From: Symbiodinium natans
Lineage: Eukaryota > Sar > Dinophyceae > Suessiales > Symbiodiniaceae
DNA length: 64,000 nucleotides
Direction of reading: 5' to 3'
NCBI GenBank assembly: GCA_905221605.1
Contig: CAJNDS010002387.1
Coordinates: 388,739 to 452,738, forward strand
The notes beneath the pieces are model-generated. The model saw only the letters and a list, made by a program, of their open reading frames with translations, did not search any database and was not told where the DNA came from. Positions 10,253 through 22,039 of the stretch are shown piece after piece. Numbering within the stretch: the stretch's first letter is position 1; each line of letters begins with the position of its first letter. Position numbers and translations under genes: made by a program.

Positions 10253-13200
10253 ATGGCTGCCATGTGGAAGATGATGTGGTTCCTACCCCTCGTGCTTAAG
10301 GCACAGGACCCCCTCGCTGAGTGGTTGGATGACTTGAAGTTTTCCTTGAAGGATGTGACCCAGGAGAAGGCAGGCATCACCGTCACAGCATCAAAGTTGG
10401 TTTGCCAGAACCTGCAGCTCACAAGCGTTCAGTCTGCTGTGGCGGGCGTTGGGATGTCTGTTACTTTGAATGGCGTGGGCATCCAGTGCTCAGGGCACTT
10501 TGACTACCATGGCTTGGCCATCGTCAGCGGCTCCGGCGATGCTTGGCAGTCCAGTGGTACCCTTTACCCTTTGTTGCTTGGTTCTGGGTTCCCTCATAAA
10601 GTAAGCAACCCAAGGAATTGTGCCCTTATTGTAATATGGTTCCTGGGCAACCAAGGATCTCAATGCAGTTGTGAAGAGCAGCCCTGCTTCTACCGCGACG
10701 GTGGTTTTGCAGGGTGGCAAATTCGACCAGAACGTACCTTGGGCTGTGGACGCTGCGAGCTGCTCCGCTGACATTGATTTCAAGCTCACTTTCTCGGGCT
10801 CCATCCTCTCCTCCATCGTGAACCTTTTTTCTACCCCGATCTCCATGCTGATCAGGACGCAGGCAATCCAGCAAGCCTGCGATCAGCTGAAGCAAGTGGC
10901 AGCTGGCCCACTGTCCAAGAAGCTGATGGCTTTCAACCATCTGATGCTCCCCCCAACCTCGACAACGCGAACAAACCTCCTGCTTGAAAGCAGTGCCCAT
11001 GAGCATGCGGAGAGGGTGGACGAGGGCTTGAAAGTCACCTTCGAAAGTGTGGCGGATGACATGCTGGCAGCGTCAGCCCCGACCCTGCCCGGAGCTCCCC
11101 CTGACAGGGCAGCCCACGGCAACCTTCGCTTTGAGAGGAGGCTCGCCCAGGGCGAGACGACTGTGGACTGGACGCGTGATCCATCCGTCAGTTGGATGTC
11201 ATGGCTGCTGGATGACGTCATCGGCCCGGAGAAGATGGACCAGGCGCTGCGCTGGGCGTGGAAGGATGCGCAGTCCGTGGACATCCCAGGTCCCCTGACC
11301 CCAATCGCCACCAGCACCATTCAGCAGCCCGATGCCGGCCTGGAGCTCAAGGTCGAGGCCTTCCTGAAGCAGGCGGTGATCGAAGGGGCTGATGGCATGT
11401 CCGCCTTCACCCCAATACAGGCCCGTGGCCCCAATGACCTGCGCTTCAAGGTGAGCTGGGGAACACCTGATCGCCCGGCGTTTGGCATGGGAGTGGATGT
11501 GCGTGTGAAGGTGCAGGCCATCGACCTAGCCACTAAGCAGCCGCAGGCGTCAATGGAGCAGGAGATGAGCCTACACCTCGCGCTCTTGAAGCCCTCTCTG
11601 GATGTCACTGGCGAGGTGCTCGTTCTGGCAAGCGAGTGGCCTGGCCAGCACACGCTGGCACAGTTCTTGGTGGCACCCCATGCATGCCTCACCAGCATCT
11701 TCAAGTCTGTGCCTTCTGTGAAGACGCTGCAGGCACAGGGGCCTGGTAAAACTCATGTTCAGCTCAGCTTGCTGCATGAAGTCACGTCACATTATATTAT
11801 CATTATTATTCTACACTACTATTATTCTGATGATGATTACTATTATTAGTACTATTGCGATTTGGAATCTCTCAAATGCAGAGGTGCAGTTCGCCGGCCT
11901 TGCGGCACCGCTCAGCTTTGAGGCGAAGACTGTGGGGGCACTGGAGGCGTCCTTGGCCGCGTTGCTGAACAATGGCGTGGCCTTGTTCAACAAGGTGGGC
12001 GGCTTATGAAATTGGGGTATTTCGGGGCTAGGGTTTCGAGTTTGGGGGTTTCGGGTTTAGGGTTGAGGGTGGTTTCCGACATTGGGGGTACCTTATTGGG
12101 GCCCCTTGTATAAGGGAACACTACTAGTTGGAGTCAAATTAGGGGTCCCCGATTTTGGTTAAACCCCCAGGTCTACGAGCCGCTGCTTCCCGGTGCCATC
12201 GAGCGCTTCGCGGGCTCCGGTGCGGTCATGAGCCAGCTGAATGCGCAGCTGCAGGTGCAGCTGAAGCCTGAGCAGTGCGTGAGCCCATCCGTGGCATCAC
12301 AGCAGGCTCGGCAGACGACTCCACAGTACTACAGCAACTGGCCTCCCATTTTCGACAACTATCTGCGAAAGTGGATTGACAACTTCTTCGACGGCCTGAT
12401 TGCGCATAATACCACAGTGCTGGATCAAGGGCTCTCCAACATGCCGAAGCTGCCTCTACCGTTGGATGCACAGTTTTCTCTGACAGAGCTACTTGCGACC
12501 GGCTTGGATCAGGTGAGCAAGCTTCGTGTCTTGGTCCCTTCCGAGCAGCACTTAAGTTGGCTGGGAATGAGCGCGGTGGCCAAGTGCCCGAGTCCTCAGG
12601 CTCCTTGGCGGCCAACTTTCTCTGTGAGTGGCAGTGTGGATGCCGGCAACTTCAAAGGCAACGGCGCGGTCATCATGGAGATGCCCTGTGGTGCAGGCGA
12701 TGCACAGCTGGCTGTAGAGTTAGACGTCTGGGCCTTGCTGGACATGCAGCTTCCACCGAGCATGACCTGCGCGCTCCTATCGCCGCTGTCCCACCTCGAT
12801 ATCGAGTCGGTGAATGCGACCTGGACTGGAAATGGCAGGCTCATCGTGAAGCCAACCGATGGTCCCTCACAAGAGCCCTTGCAGCAGATGTGCAATCTGC
12901 ACCCGCGGCTCTGCGAGCTGGGCGTGAAGTTCCGTGAGTACGTCTCCACTACAGCAGGTGCCACCCGCTTGTACCACCTAGCCCGCGATACCGTCCTCAC
13001 CAAGTGCACCGCCGTGCCCAAGCTGTCTGCGCCCCAGCAACTCGATTCTCTACCGAAGGATGCCTTGGGCTACAGCTATGTGGACGCTGACAGTACGAAG
13101 CTCTGGCTTGCCAGTGTCCTGATTACCCTGGCCCTATCTTGCACATACAGCTTTTGCGCGCAGCTCGGAAAGATACTCCGTCGCGATGCCTCCTGTGAGA

Positions 13201-14849
13201 TGATGCCAACCACAGCCATGCCCTTGGCCACGGTTTGCTGGTTTGGGAGCACTCGCTCCCAGGCAAGCATCATCCCTAAGACCGCCACCGTAGTCACCAG
13301 CACACTCATGGCCGCCGGACTCGTTGCTCGCATCCTCGCATGCTTCTGGCTGCCATTCGCCGCGGCAGGTGTGGAGGTCAGTCAAGCCTCCGGGGCCACG
13401 GTCTTCAAAGACGACGCTTTGCTGGAATACACCTTCTTCGGCATCGGCGTGCAGTTTGGAGTTGGGGGCTCCCTGTACTGCGAAGTCCTGTGGTTCTTCA
13501 TGTCCTTGGTGTCTTCGCTTACGTCCCACGTGATCCTCGTGCTGGTTTGGTTGACGCCTTTCCTGGCGAAGCAGCGCCGCCAGCTGCTTCTGATCGCACT
13601 GGTGCTTGCCCGCTTCCCTCTGTCGGAGATGGAGACAACGGGCAACACCGCCATGGCTTTGAGCACTGATGTGCGAATGCCCCTGGGCATGACGCAGACT
13701 CTGGGCCTGGGCTTGCAGGCTGGAGCCTATGCACCCCGGCCAGCATACCTAGCATCAGACATGTACTCATGGATGAACTTGCTTGTTCAATAATGTCCGT
13801 TTCGAAGTTGCAATGCTGTACTCTGTCCCAGTTTTTTTGCGATGCAGCTTGCAACTGCACTGGTGTCATGGCCCAGGCATCCTGGTTCTCCAGTGTATGC
13901 ACGTTGCTCGCGAACCTGCTTCTCCTCAAGCTGCTGCCGCGGCCCATCAAGGAGAAGGACTGGGCAGCCGGCAAGGCGCCACTGCAGGTGACCATCCTGC
14001 AGGGCCTGGCCAGCTGTGCGCCTAGACCCCCTTAAGGGACATTTCCATATTTTCCCTTATTTGGGTTTAGGAGGATCATATTCAGGAATATTTTCCAGAG
14101 AATTTCTAGGGGCAATCCTAGGCGCTGATCGCAGGCCTTTATATGTGGTGCCTGTGCGACTTCATGGAGGCCGTTACTGGTGGCATTGCCGGTGCTCTCA
14201 TCGACCCTTCCGCCTTCAGCGCTGCAAGCTTGGGCGCTACTGACATGGGGCTGAGGATTATGGTGAGCGTGACCGCCTTCGGATGCCCAATCTTGCACAT
14301 CATCGCCTTCCTTCTGGGTCTCTCTGGCAAGGCTCCCGGTGTTGCTCGCAGCTTGGCAGGCTTTGCCGCCACTTTCTGCCTGTTGGACCTCTTTGCCATC
14401 GGCTTCTTAGTCACCTTCATCGAGGGCGTCAACGGCTTTGCCTCCTCCGCCATCCGCGGCTTGGCCCCAGCGGTTTGTGACTTGGTTGCCCAGTGGTACC
14501 CTTTACCCTTTTTTTGGGTTCTTGGTTCCCTTACACAGTAACCAACCAAAAACAGGGTGCCCTTATCATAACATGGCTACTGGGCTACCAAGGTGAGGTG
14601 GCCAAGGAGGCTGTGGGGGAGGATTGCTTGAGCATGCAGATCAACGTCGTCCCCCTTGGCACCATGGGCTTGCTGTTGGCCGCAGGTGCTTGGAATGTCC
14701 TCTTGGGTGTCCAGATTCTCGGGGTTGGCCAGGGCAAGCCCGCCGTAGCGGCCGAAGCGGAAGGCGGAGTAGGGCCAGGGCCAGTGCAAAACGGGAGCGC
14801 GCCGTCAACGTTTCAGGATTGCAGAGACCCTGTTCAACCTACAGCATGA
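10253..14849 (+). CDS. BPI/LBP-like lipid-binding protein with multi-span membrane C-terminus
   Basis: A seven-exon model in which every phase agrees: 10253-10537, 10656-11745, 11882-11994, 12171-13784, 13832-14017, 14122-14476 and 14592-14849 (TGA at the end). The N-terminus (MAAMWKMMWFLPLVLKAQ) is signal-like. The next stretch, ITVTASKLVCQNLQLTSVQ, then GVGIQCSGHFDY, has the look of a BPI/LBP/CETP lipid-transfer domain, with alternating strands and paired cysteines. A second similar half may begin near NFLRK-like residues in exon 4. From about 13,090 the protein becomes hydrophobic, with repeated spans such as LWLASVLITLALS, LVARILACFWLPFAAAG and GLLLAAGAWNVLLGV. It probably binds lipid outside the cell or in a vesicle lumen and anchors it to a membrane. 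The domain call is moderate; the gene model is strong. Introns 1, 5 and 6 are short mobile elements. Confidence 0.85.
10538..10655. mobile_element. Introner, family 1, intron 1 of the BPI-like gene
   Basis: The ends are inverted repeats: CTTGGCAGTCCAGTGGTACC at the left and GGTTCCTGGGCAACCAAG at the right. The triplet GAT stands on both sides. Removing the element and one GAT gives an open exon junction. As an intron it would be GA-AG or, three bases later, GC-AG. Both donor types are known in dinoflagellates. Confidence 0.8.
11746..11881 (+). other. Intron 2 with ATT repeats
   Basis: A GT-AG intron (GTAAAA to ATGCAG) filled with ATT and ATG short repeats. It contains no telomere unit. Its phase is 1 on both sides. 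Confidence 0.8.
12075..12170. mobile_element. Introner, family 4, at the 3' end of intron 3
   Basis: It begins GTTTCCGACATTGGGGGTACC and ends TTTTGGTTAAACCCCCAG, immediately before exon 4. Related copies with the same blocks (AGGGGTACC, GGGGTC, GGGTCCC, ATTTTCG) lie at 17,486-17,583 and 32,845-32,945. It supplies the acceptor. Confidence 0.6.
14018..14121. mobile_element. Introner, family 3, intron 5 of the BPI-like gene
   Basis: GCG lies on both sides of an element with CCTAG-type inverted ends. Removal of the element and one GCG joins TGT-GCG-CTG-ATC in frame. As an intron it is GC-AG. The core (CATATTTTCCCT, GAGGATCATA, CAGGAATATTTT) recurs at 61,090-61,170. Confidence 0.8.
14477..14591. 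mobile_element. Introner, family 1, intron 6 of the BPI-like gene
   Basis: GTGA precedes CTTGGTTGCCCAGTGG, and GTGA follows the right end ACTGGGCTACCAAG. Removal of one GTGA and the element leaves an open junction (A-V-C-E-V-A-K). The intron is GT-AG: the donor comes from the target duplication and the acceptor from the inverted repeat. Confidence 0.85.
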
Positions 14850-15628
14850 GGGTTTGTTTTGCTTACTAATTGTACATAGCAGTCAGCCATGAATTAGGCC
14901 GCAGGGCTTACAAGGCCCCAGCTTCGTCTTGTCGACCCTGGTGAGGGCTGAGACAATCCCAGCCCACACTGACCATAAGCCTGCATCTGACAGTGATTGA
15001 TGTTCAAGAGGGAAAGCTTGCTTCAGGCAATCCTGAAAGATGAGCGCAACTGACTGTAGGGGCAGGCATGGTCAATGGTGATGCCACCCGAGGGGGGTGC
15101 ATTTTGCGTCTCACGACAAGCGGATACACAGCAAGCATTTCAACATTAAGGTGATGCCCTTGCCCAGTCACCGCGGCAGCTTGTGCGGCGGTGATGGACA
15201 GGGCTGGCTTTGCATGTATGTCCCTTGCATGAGAGTTTTCAAGTGTTGCACATGGCCGACCGCGATCACGCTTCAAAAGACGTTCGATGCTTCGCGCTGC
15301 GATTCGGACCTGTGGATTGCTGCAGCGCTGCTAGTTGGCTGACAGAACCTGCGCGTGTGCGGGGTTACATGATTAGGAGGTTCGAAGGTGATATTGAAGG
15401 GGAAGGAATGGCTGGAGTTGACAATGCTTGCTCTTGAACTCAGAACTGCTTAGAGGGCACCCTGTCAAATACGCTTAATGCTTGCAACCAGAAACAGCGA
15501 TAACGCTGCTCTTCAAACTTACTCTGCCCCTGAACCCTAAACGCTGAACCCTAAACCCTAAACCCTGAACCCTAAACCCTAAACCCTAAACCCTAAGCCT
15601 CCAAGGAGCTTGCCTCCCCCCACTGCAG
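14850..15628. other. 3' flank of the BPI-like gene
   Basis: The stretch is mostly non-repetitive. Two overlapping + strand frames (15,097-15,342 and 15,210-15,437) are open, but neither has clear protein character. A CCCTAAA array starts at 15,533. No gene can be supported. Confidence 0.5.
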
Positions 15629-16682
15629 GTGTTCTATGCTCAGGCCATCCGTGTTGTAGAGGTCCGCTGGTGCCTGTAGAGCGCCCCCCTGAGCTAACAG
15701 CCTCCCTAAAACAGACACCCCCACCCCCAAAAACAAAACCAACTGAAAACCTAAAAAAAATTCCGTTACAGCACCCAAAGCCCCCCAAAAACCCTTGAAG
15801 CCCTTAAACAACCCCAAAGACTGCCAGAATCCCGGGCCACTGGTTTAGGGTTTAGGGTTTAGGGTTTAGGGTTTAGGGTTTAGGGTTTAGGGTTTACAGT
15901 TGCCTGCCATGGGCTCCCAACTGCTGCACGCTGACTGCGCAGCGGCATGGCGGCATGCATCGGGGGTCGCATTTTATGTCGTGGGTTTTAGGGTTTAGGG
16001 TTTAGGGTGTAGGGGTTAGGGTTTAGGGCTTAGGGCTTAGGGCCTAGGGTTTAGGGCTTAGGGCTTAGGGTTTTGGGTTTTGGGTTTAGGTTGGACCCTG
16101 CATACAAAGCGCTACAAGTAGAGGGACCCTGTTTGTTTCTCTTTAAAGCATGAATGGAGATGTCTAGCATTAGAGGTCGTAAAATGATAAAAGGGTGTCT
16201 GGTTGTATACATATATATATATATATAATCGCAAGTAGTTGTGGCAGATTACGTTTTAACAATGAGTTATGTGAAGTAAACATTCAAAAAAAACAGTAAA
16301 TGATATAATATAACACAAGTTGGAACTTGTCAAAAACAAGTGGAATCCTATCATAACTGGGGTTGTGGCGATCCACTTACATCGTACTCTAAGACATGAC
16401 TTCAACACAAAAGTCTGGGCGCTTATATCTCTACTTGTAGCTTGCGGGCCCAAGCCCTGAACCCTAAACCCCAAACCCCAAACCCTAAACCCCAAACCCC
16501 AAACCCTAAACCCCAAACCCCAAACCCTAAACCTCAAACCCCAAACCCTAAACCCCAAACCCTAAACCCTAAACCCTAAACCCGGACATGGCATGGCCAG
16601 GCCACTCCTTGAGGGCCATGCCTTGGTGGGGCCCACAGCTCCTGCTGCTCCTTGCTGAGCTTCTCCGCTGTGAAGGGTGGAG
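15629..16682 (+). CDS. Exons of an unknown protein
   Basis: 15629-15661 follows CTGCAG and reads VFYAQAIRVVE before a GT. 15900-15983 reads AMGSQLLHADCAAAWRHA, although a second frame is also open. 16601-16682 reads PWWGPQLLLLLAELLRC, hydrophobic, and ends before GTTTAGGG so that the array supplies the donor. No family was recognised. Confidence 0.4.
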
Positions 16683-17409
16683 GTTTAGGGTTTAGGGTTT
16701 GGGGTTTAGGGTTTAGGGTTTGGGGTTTGGGGTTTAGGGTTTAGGGTTAGGGTTTTGGGGTTTGGGGTTTGTGGTTTGGGACTAGGCTGGAGGTTCGAGG
16801 GTTTCGGGTTTTTTGGTTAGCTTTAGGGGTTTGGGGGTTTCGGGGGGTTTGAGGGGTCTTGTCTACTTGTGCAGCCGAAACATAAACTCCAAGCCTGAAG
16901 ACTGTGAAGTTTGGCGTGTTGGGACGTATGTAGGCATGTAGGGGGCCTCTGCGCGTTCAAGCATGCCTTGTTGAAGGGTGGTCCCACTGCGGCAGCCAGT
17001 TTAATTCGTGTGGTTTCAGGCGGTTCGTAGTTATTGCCCCGCCGAGGTCATGAACACGATCATGCTACGGTCATCCCCGGGGACCACATGAACCCTAAGA
17101 GCCTTTATGGTTCACGTTACTTTAGCAGGAATTATGGTAGTATAGGGTTTGGGGTTTAGGGTTGATGGCACATTGCCTTAATAAGGATTAGAGGAGTAGA
17201 GGGTACAGGAACCCATTTGGTTTCTCAAGGATGTTTTTGGTCTCCATAGCCCCCTGGAAGCCAAAAACTGTTGAGAGCTCCCGAAAATGTCTGCAGGATT
17301 CCTGTCAAATTCTGCAAGCCTTCCGCAACAGAGAAAGCAAGAGAATACGGGTTAGGATCTAGGGTTTTAGGGTTTTGTCTGTTTTGGTTTTAAGGTTTAG
17401 GCATCTCAG

Positions 17410-18605
17410 GACTACGGCGCGCGAGAGCCGCCACTGGGTTGTGGATGCTCGCGGCAATCTCCTTCCAGAGTGAGAGCCTCAGGATCTAGCCCCTGAAATT
17501 AGGGGTACCGTATCGGGGTCATAGCTACAAGGGGATCCTGCATTTGGGGGCCTATATTTGAAGTCCCCTATTTTCGTAAAACCCACGCATACTCTTGCTT
17601 CGCCAATGGATGAACTGAACTTTATATTATGGGGTTTCCTTATTTTGGTGGGAATAAGACAGGTTTATATGTTTTTGCCTCGTTCTTGGAGAAGTAAGGA
17701 ACTGTGGGAGGTGACGAGGGCTCGGCCCATTGATCTGCAGCTGTTAGGTCTCTTAGGTGCTGAGAATGAATCCTTCAGTCATGGTCTACGTTCCTAGCCT
17801 TGCATGTGCGACAGCGGCATACCCTTGTGGCCCTTGTGGGTATTTAAGCCGAAGGTCAAAGGTGGTGAGATCCCACTGCCCCACAACCCGAACCCTAAGC
17901 TCCCAGTCTGCAACTCAAACAGCTCTTACAGCCCGGGAACTGCCTCTGGTTCCAGCGTGTGCATGAAAATTCATAGCCTTAGCCTTTTACACGCACAACC
18001 CCTCAAGCTTCAAACCTTAGACCCTAAACCCTAAACCTTAAACCCTGAAGCCTGAACCCTGAACCCGAAAGAGCGCTCTCCGAGGGCCCGGAAACCTGCA
18101 GCGGAGCTGTCGCGCAGCTTGGCCCCGAAAGCTAGAATGACCTATCTAGTGCCAAGGGGCAATTTGGGGTTTCGGCTTTCGGGTTCCGGGTTTAGGGGGC
18201 TCATGTGGAGGTCTCCCAAAAATAGGGGTGCCCTTTTTGGGGCCTTCGGCCCACGGGGACTGGCGATTCGGAGGGCATGGGAGTTCGGGAGTACGGTGCG
18301 TGATTTGCTGCAGACTGCACCGCTCATGATCAAATTCCGGGTTTAGAGTTCAAGGTTCATTGCCAGGCATGTTGGAGATGTTTTGCGTGAAGATAATGGA
18401 TGCAAAAGACCACCTGCACAAGCGAGCTTTCAGACCTTAAACCCTAAACCCAAAACCCAAAACCCTAAACCCTAAACCCTAAACCCTAAACCCTCCCGTC
18501 TTCTTCTGAGTTGTCAACGTCTCTTTGGTTCGCCGCGATGCCGCGCCCGGAACCAGCCGGGGCCCCATCATTGCTTGCCCACATAACGCAAAATTTGTCA
18601 TTCAG
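17410..18605 (+). CDS. Exons of an unknown protein
   Basis: 17410-17469 reads ESRHWVVDARGNLLP and ends at a canonical GTGAGA. About 17,600-17,740 contains a hydrophobic stretch (FILWGFLILVGIRQVYMF). About 17,815-17,880 reads GIPLWPLWVFKPKVKGG. About 18,250-18,340 reads AIRRAWEFGSTVRDLLQ. 18367-18433 reads MLEMFCVKIMDAKDHLHK. 18511-18605 reads LWFAAMPRPEPAGAPSLL and ends CAG|GTTTAGG. All are on the + strand with array or introner spacers. Confidence 0.45.
17486..17583. mobile_element. Introner, family 4
   Basis: CCCCTGAAATTAGGGGTACC begins a block that ends CCCCTATTTTCGTAAAACCC. It shares blocks with the copies at 12,075 and 32,845. Confidence 0.6.
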
Positions 18606-18967
18606 GTTTAGGTTTAGGGTTGCAATGGCTGCTTTGTAATAGGGTGTGTAGGGTTCGTATGGATCATATTCAGCACACTACTAGTTGCCGATCAGCACCA
18701 GTCATGTGCTCGTTGTTGTCGCTTCAAGCAGAGTCAGAGTCTTAGTAGTAGAGTACGTAGGTAACCTGTAACCTTTTTGGGGTAACATATTCCCCTTATA
18801 ATCCCAAAGGTTAACCCTTAAAACCCCTAGGTACTGGACAACTAAGGAGTGTGTGAAGGTCCTGCCTGTCAATTTGGCCAAAACGGTTCAGATCCGAAGA
18901 CCTACCTCGTCAGCCCCAAGGAATCGACCTACACCCTAAACCCTAAACCCTAAACCCTAGACCCTAG

Positions 18968-20659
18968 ACCATTCGACACGACATGGCGCTTCATGTATGC
19001 AGCCTCGGCCAGAGGCTTGTCCTTTGGTGCGTGGCCGTGGTATCCTCAGGACCACCAGGAGACTGCATGAGTTTGCCCAAAACAAAAGCCCGTGACAAGC
19101 AGTCATCTGCTTGGTTTCTTGTAACAAAGCAAGAAGCAACTCAGCTATACGGCGCCCCAACGCAGCAACAAGCCAGATAAGCACTCCAACCCGAAGCTGT
19201 AATCCGAAACGACCATTAAGCCTAAAATCAGCATGAAATTCAAGGCCCGACGTCCCCAAGACCCTATACCCTGTATTCCTCAAGCTTCTGGTGTTTTGTA
19301 GTGTTTGAAAAGACACCCAAACCCGATGCCCTCAAACCCTAAACCCTAAACCCTAAACCCTAAACCCCAAACCCTAAACCCTACACGTCTTGAGCTCGCT
19401 CCCGGCAGGAGCTGGCTCAGCTGGAGCAGAGGGCAGCGCCCAAGCCGGGCAACCACAGCAGTGCCTCGGACAGAGAGTTGTTTTTTTTAATGTCGAACTC
19501 TGACTATATAGAGTTTAGGGTTTATAAGGTTTAGGGTTTAGGGTTCAGGGTTCAGGGCTGAGAGCTTAGGGTCTAGGTGCGGGCCCCTGCAATACAAGTC
19601 CCGTCCTTCTCATGAGTTTCTCATGGAGTGGGTCTTTGAACTGATCTTGGTGAGCTCTGCGAACAGCAGCCAGTAGCCTAGCCCTGAGCCACTGCACCCA
19701 TGAGTCCTCCCAAAAGCGGTTTAGGGTTTAGTGTTTAGGGTTTAGGGTTTAGGGTTTAGGGTTTAGGGTTTAGGGTTTAGGGTGACTCCCCTTCAAACCC
19801 ATCAAGCCCCTAGGCCCAGCCCCTCCTCCCTTTTCGAAGAGTAGTTCCTGAATATGGTGGGCCCTTGGCTTGTATAGGGTGTAGAAGGGTTCCCTTTCCA
19901 GGGCCCATACTAAGGGACCCTGCAACTATCCTAAGACCCTTGTCCCCCCAAAACCCAAAACCCTAAACCCTAAACCCTAACCCTAAACCCTAAACCCTAA
20001 ACCCTAAACCCTCAACCTCTCCAAGTGGTCGGGCCCAGAGGCCCCGGCAACGAGTCTGCCGAGTCCCTGCACCGGGCGAAGGAGGTCGGGTTTAGGGTTT
20101 AGGGTTTAGGGTTTAGGGTTTAGGGTTTAGGGTTTAGGGTTTAGGGCTTAGGGCTTAGGGTTTAGGGTTTAGGGTTTAGGGTTTAGGGTTTAGGTGTTCT
20201 GGGGTTCAGGGGTTCAGGGGTTCAGGGGTTCAGGAGTTTCGGGCTAACAGGGTTTAGGGGTTTCGGGTTGCGGGTTTCATATTTCAGGTTTAGGGATATC
20301 ATTGTTCTTGTCTTCTGCTCTTCCTTCACGGTTGTCGCTGTGTCGCACCATGCTAGGTATTGCTAACTGCTTTATTCGTGCATGCGTAGCTGTGTCCCTA
20401 AACCCTGAACCCTGAACCCTAAACCCCAAACCCCAAACCCCAAACCCCAAACCCCAAACCCCAAACCCCAAACCCTAAACCCTAAACCCTAAACCCTAAA
20501 CCCTAAACCCTAAACCCTAAACCCTAAACCCTAAACCCTAAACCCTAAACCCAAACCCCGAGTGTGTGTGTGTGGGTGCATGTTCTTTTAAGTCACAGGG
20601 CTTGGTTCAATGAGGAGCTGCGTAGGGCTCGGCGACTCCAAGTCGCCGAGGGCCAAGGG
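18968..20659 (+). CDS. Exons of an unknown protein
   Basis: About 18,972-19,040 reads RFMYAASARGLSFGAWPW and may end at GTATCC. 19409-19476 reads ELAQLEQRAAPKPGNHSS. 19577-19649 reads SRPSHEFLMEWVFELIL and ends at a canonical GTGAGC. 20039-20084 reads GNESAESLHRAKE before GTCGGG. 20599-20659 reads WFNEELRRARRLQVAEGQ before GTAGCC. The last two are charged helices. Splice signals support each exon; the product is unknown. Confidence 0.5.
20425..20540. repeat. CCCCAAA block joined to CCCTAAA block
   Basis: Several CCCCAAA units (20,425-20,472) change abruptly to CCCTAAA units (20,473 on). The switch between two homogeneous variants is sharp. Confidence 0.9.
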
Positions 20660-21644
20660 GTAGCCGTCGTTCTTAGGGTCGTTACAAGGGGGTTTAGGGT
20701 TTAGGGTGTAGGGTGTAGGGTGTAGGGTGTTAGGGTTTAATGACTGTTTGGGGTTTAGGGTCGAATATGAACGCCTAAATAGTAAGATTCTCTTATAATA
20801 AGGACCACAATAGGGTTCCCCTAAGTTCGTAAACCCCACATGGTCCCTCGATACAGGCCTTTCAGTGGGGAACCCTTATATACCCCTTCCATACCCTGTA
20901 AGACCCTAGGGCCCGTACTGCAGAACAAGGGACCATACCAAGGGACCATTCAACTTCCCTTAGAGTCGTTCACTGCCGTTGGTGCTTACGTTAAATTCTT
21001 TCCTCAGGGTATTTGGCTCTATACCCTAAAAACTTAAACCCCCTAAGCCCTAAAACCCTCAACACGAATTAAGTGGTTCCCTACACCCTCAACACATAAG
21101 CCCTAAACCCTAGTGGTTCCCTACGCCCTAAGCCCGAAGCCAATCAGGCTCGATGAGATGTGTAACACGAGGCCTTAAGGTGATTAATGCTATTTACTGC
21201 CTGGGTGGGGGCCTTAAAGTGTAGGTCGTTTGTGTCTTCTTCCTCTTCTTTGTTTTCTGGGTCCTTTCTTTTTTTTTCTTGTTGGGGGTGTGGGGGGGGG
21301 GGGGGGGGGGGGTTGGGGGGGAGTTCGAGGTTCAGGTTTAACGTTGACTTAAGGGGTCCGGTGGGATTGGATGTCTGGCGTGGAATCCGGCTTCGCGGGT
21401 TAAGATTTGGGGCACGTGGAGGTTCACGGTGCTTACAACTAGGTTTACGGGTGGGACAGTTTACGGGTAGTGGTTGGGTAAAACCGTTTAACCACATTTA
21501 TGGTACTTGTAATCTCACTTTTATAAGAAGCCCCCATGAACCTCGAAGTAGAGAGTCAGCAAACCCTAAACCCTAAACCCTAAACCCTAAACCCTAAACC
21601 CTAAACCCTAAACCCTAAACCCTAAACCCTAAACCCTAAACAAG

Positions 21645-21909
21645 CTACACGGATCAAGGCAGCATCAGGGGTTCTGCGAGGATCGATCCCGCAGAACCTT
21701 CAGGCTCAGTACAGCCGAACACGTATTCTTGAAAATATTCTGGGAAAACCCTAGACCCTAATTAAACCCTAAACCCTAAACCCTAAACCCTAAACCCTAA
21801 ACCCTATAAAAAGCCCCAAACCCTGCACCCCAAAGCTGCTTATTGAACCTCCTGTGGCCAGGAGCGCGAGTCCATGAGCACGTTGACCTACGTGCCCTGG
21901 CGAAGCGCG
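21645..21909 (+). CDS. Two exons of an unknown protein
   Basis: 21645-21754 reads AASGVLRGSIPQNLQAQY and then RTRILENILGKP to a TAG, which may instead be the CCCTAG of an intron. 21862-21909 is bounded by CCAG and GT and reads ESMSTLTYVPWRSA. They are separated by a CCCTAAA array. Confidence 0.5.
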
Positions 21910-22039
21910 GTTGACGGTTTTGGGGTTGCATGGGTGTAGTTTAGGGTTTCGGGTTTAGGGTTTAGGGTTTAGGGTTTAGGGTTTAGGGTTTAGGGGGGTT
22001 ATAGGCACCCTAAATCTAGAGAAGGTTATGACTCGGACC

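Noticed and set aside
13090-14849. Firm assignment of the membrane half to the PqiA family
   Set aside because: Only a loose resemblance of span layout; no conserved motif could be aligned.
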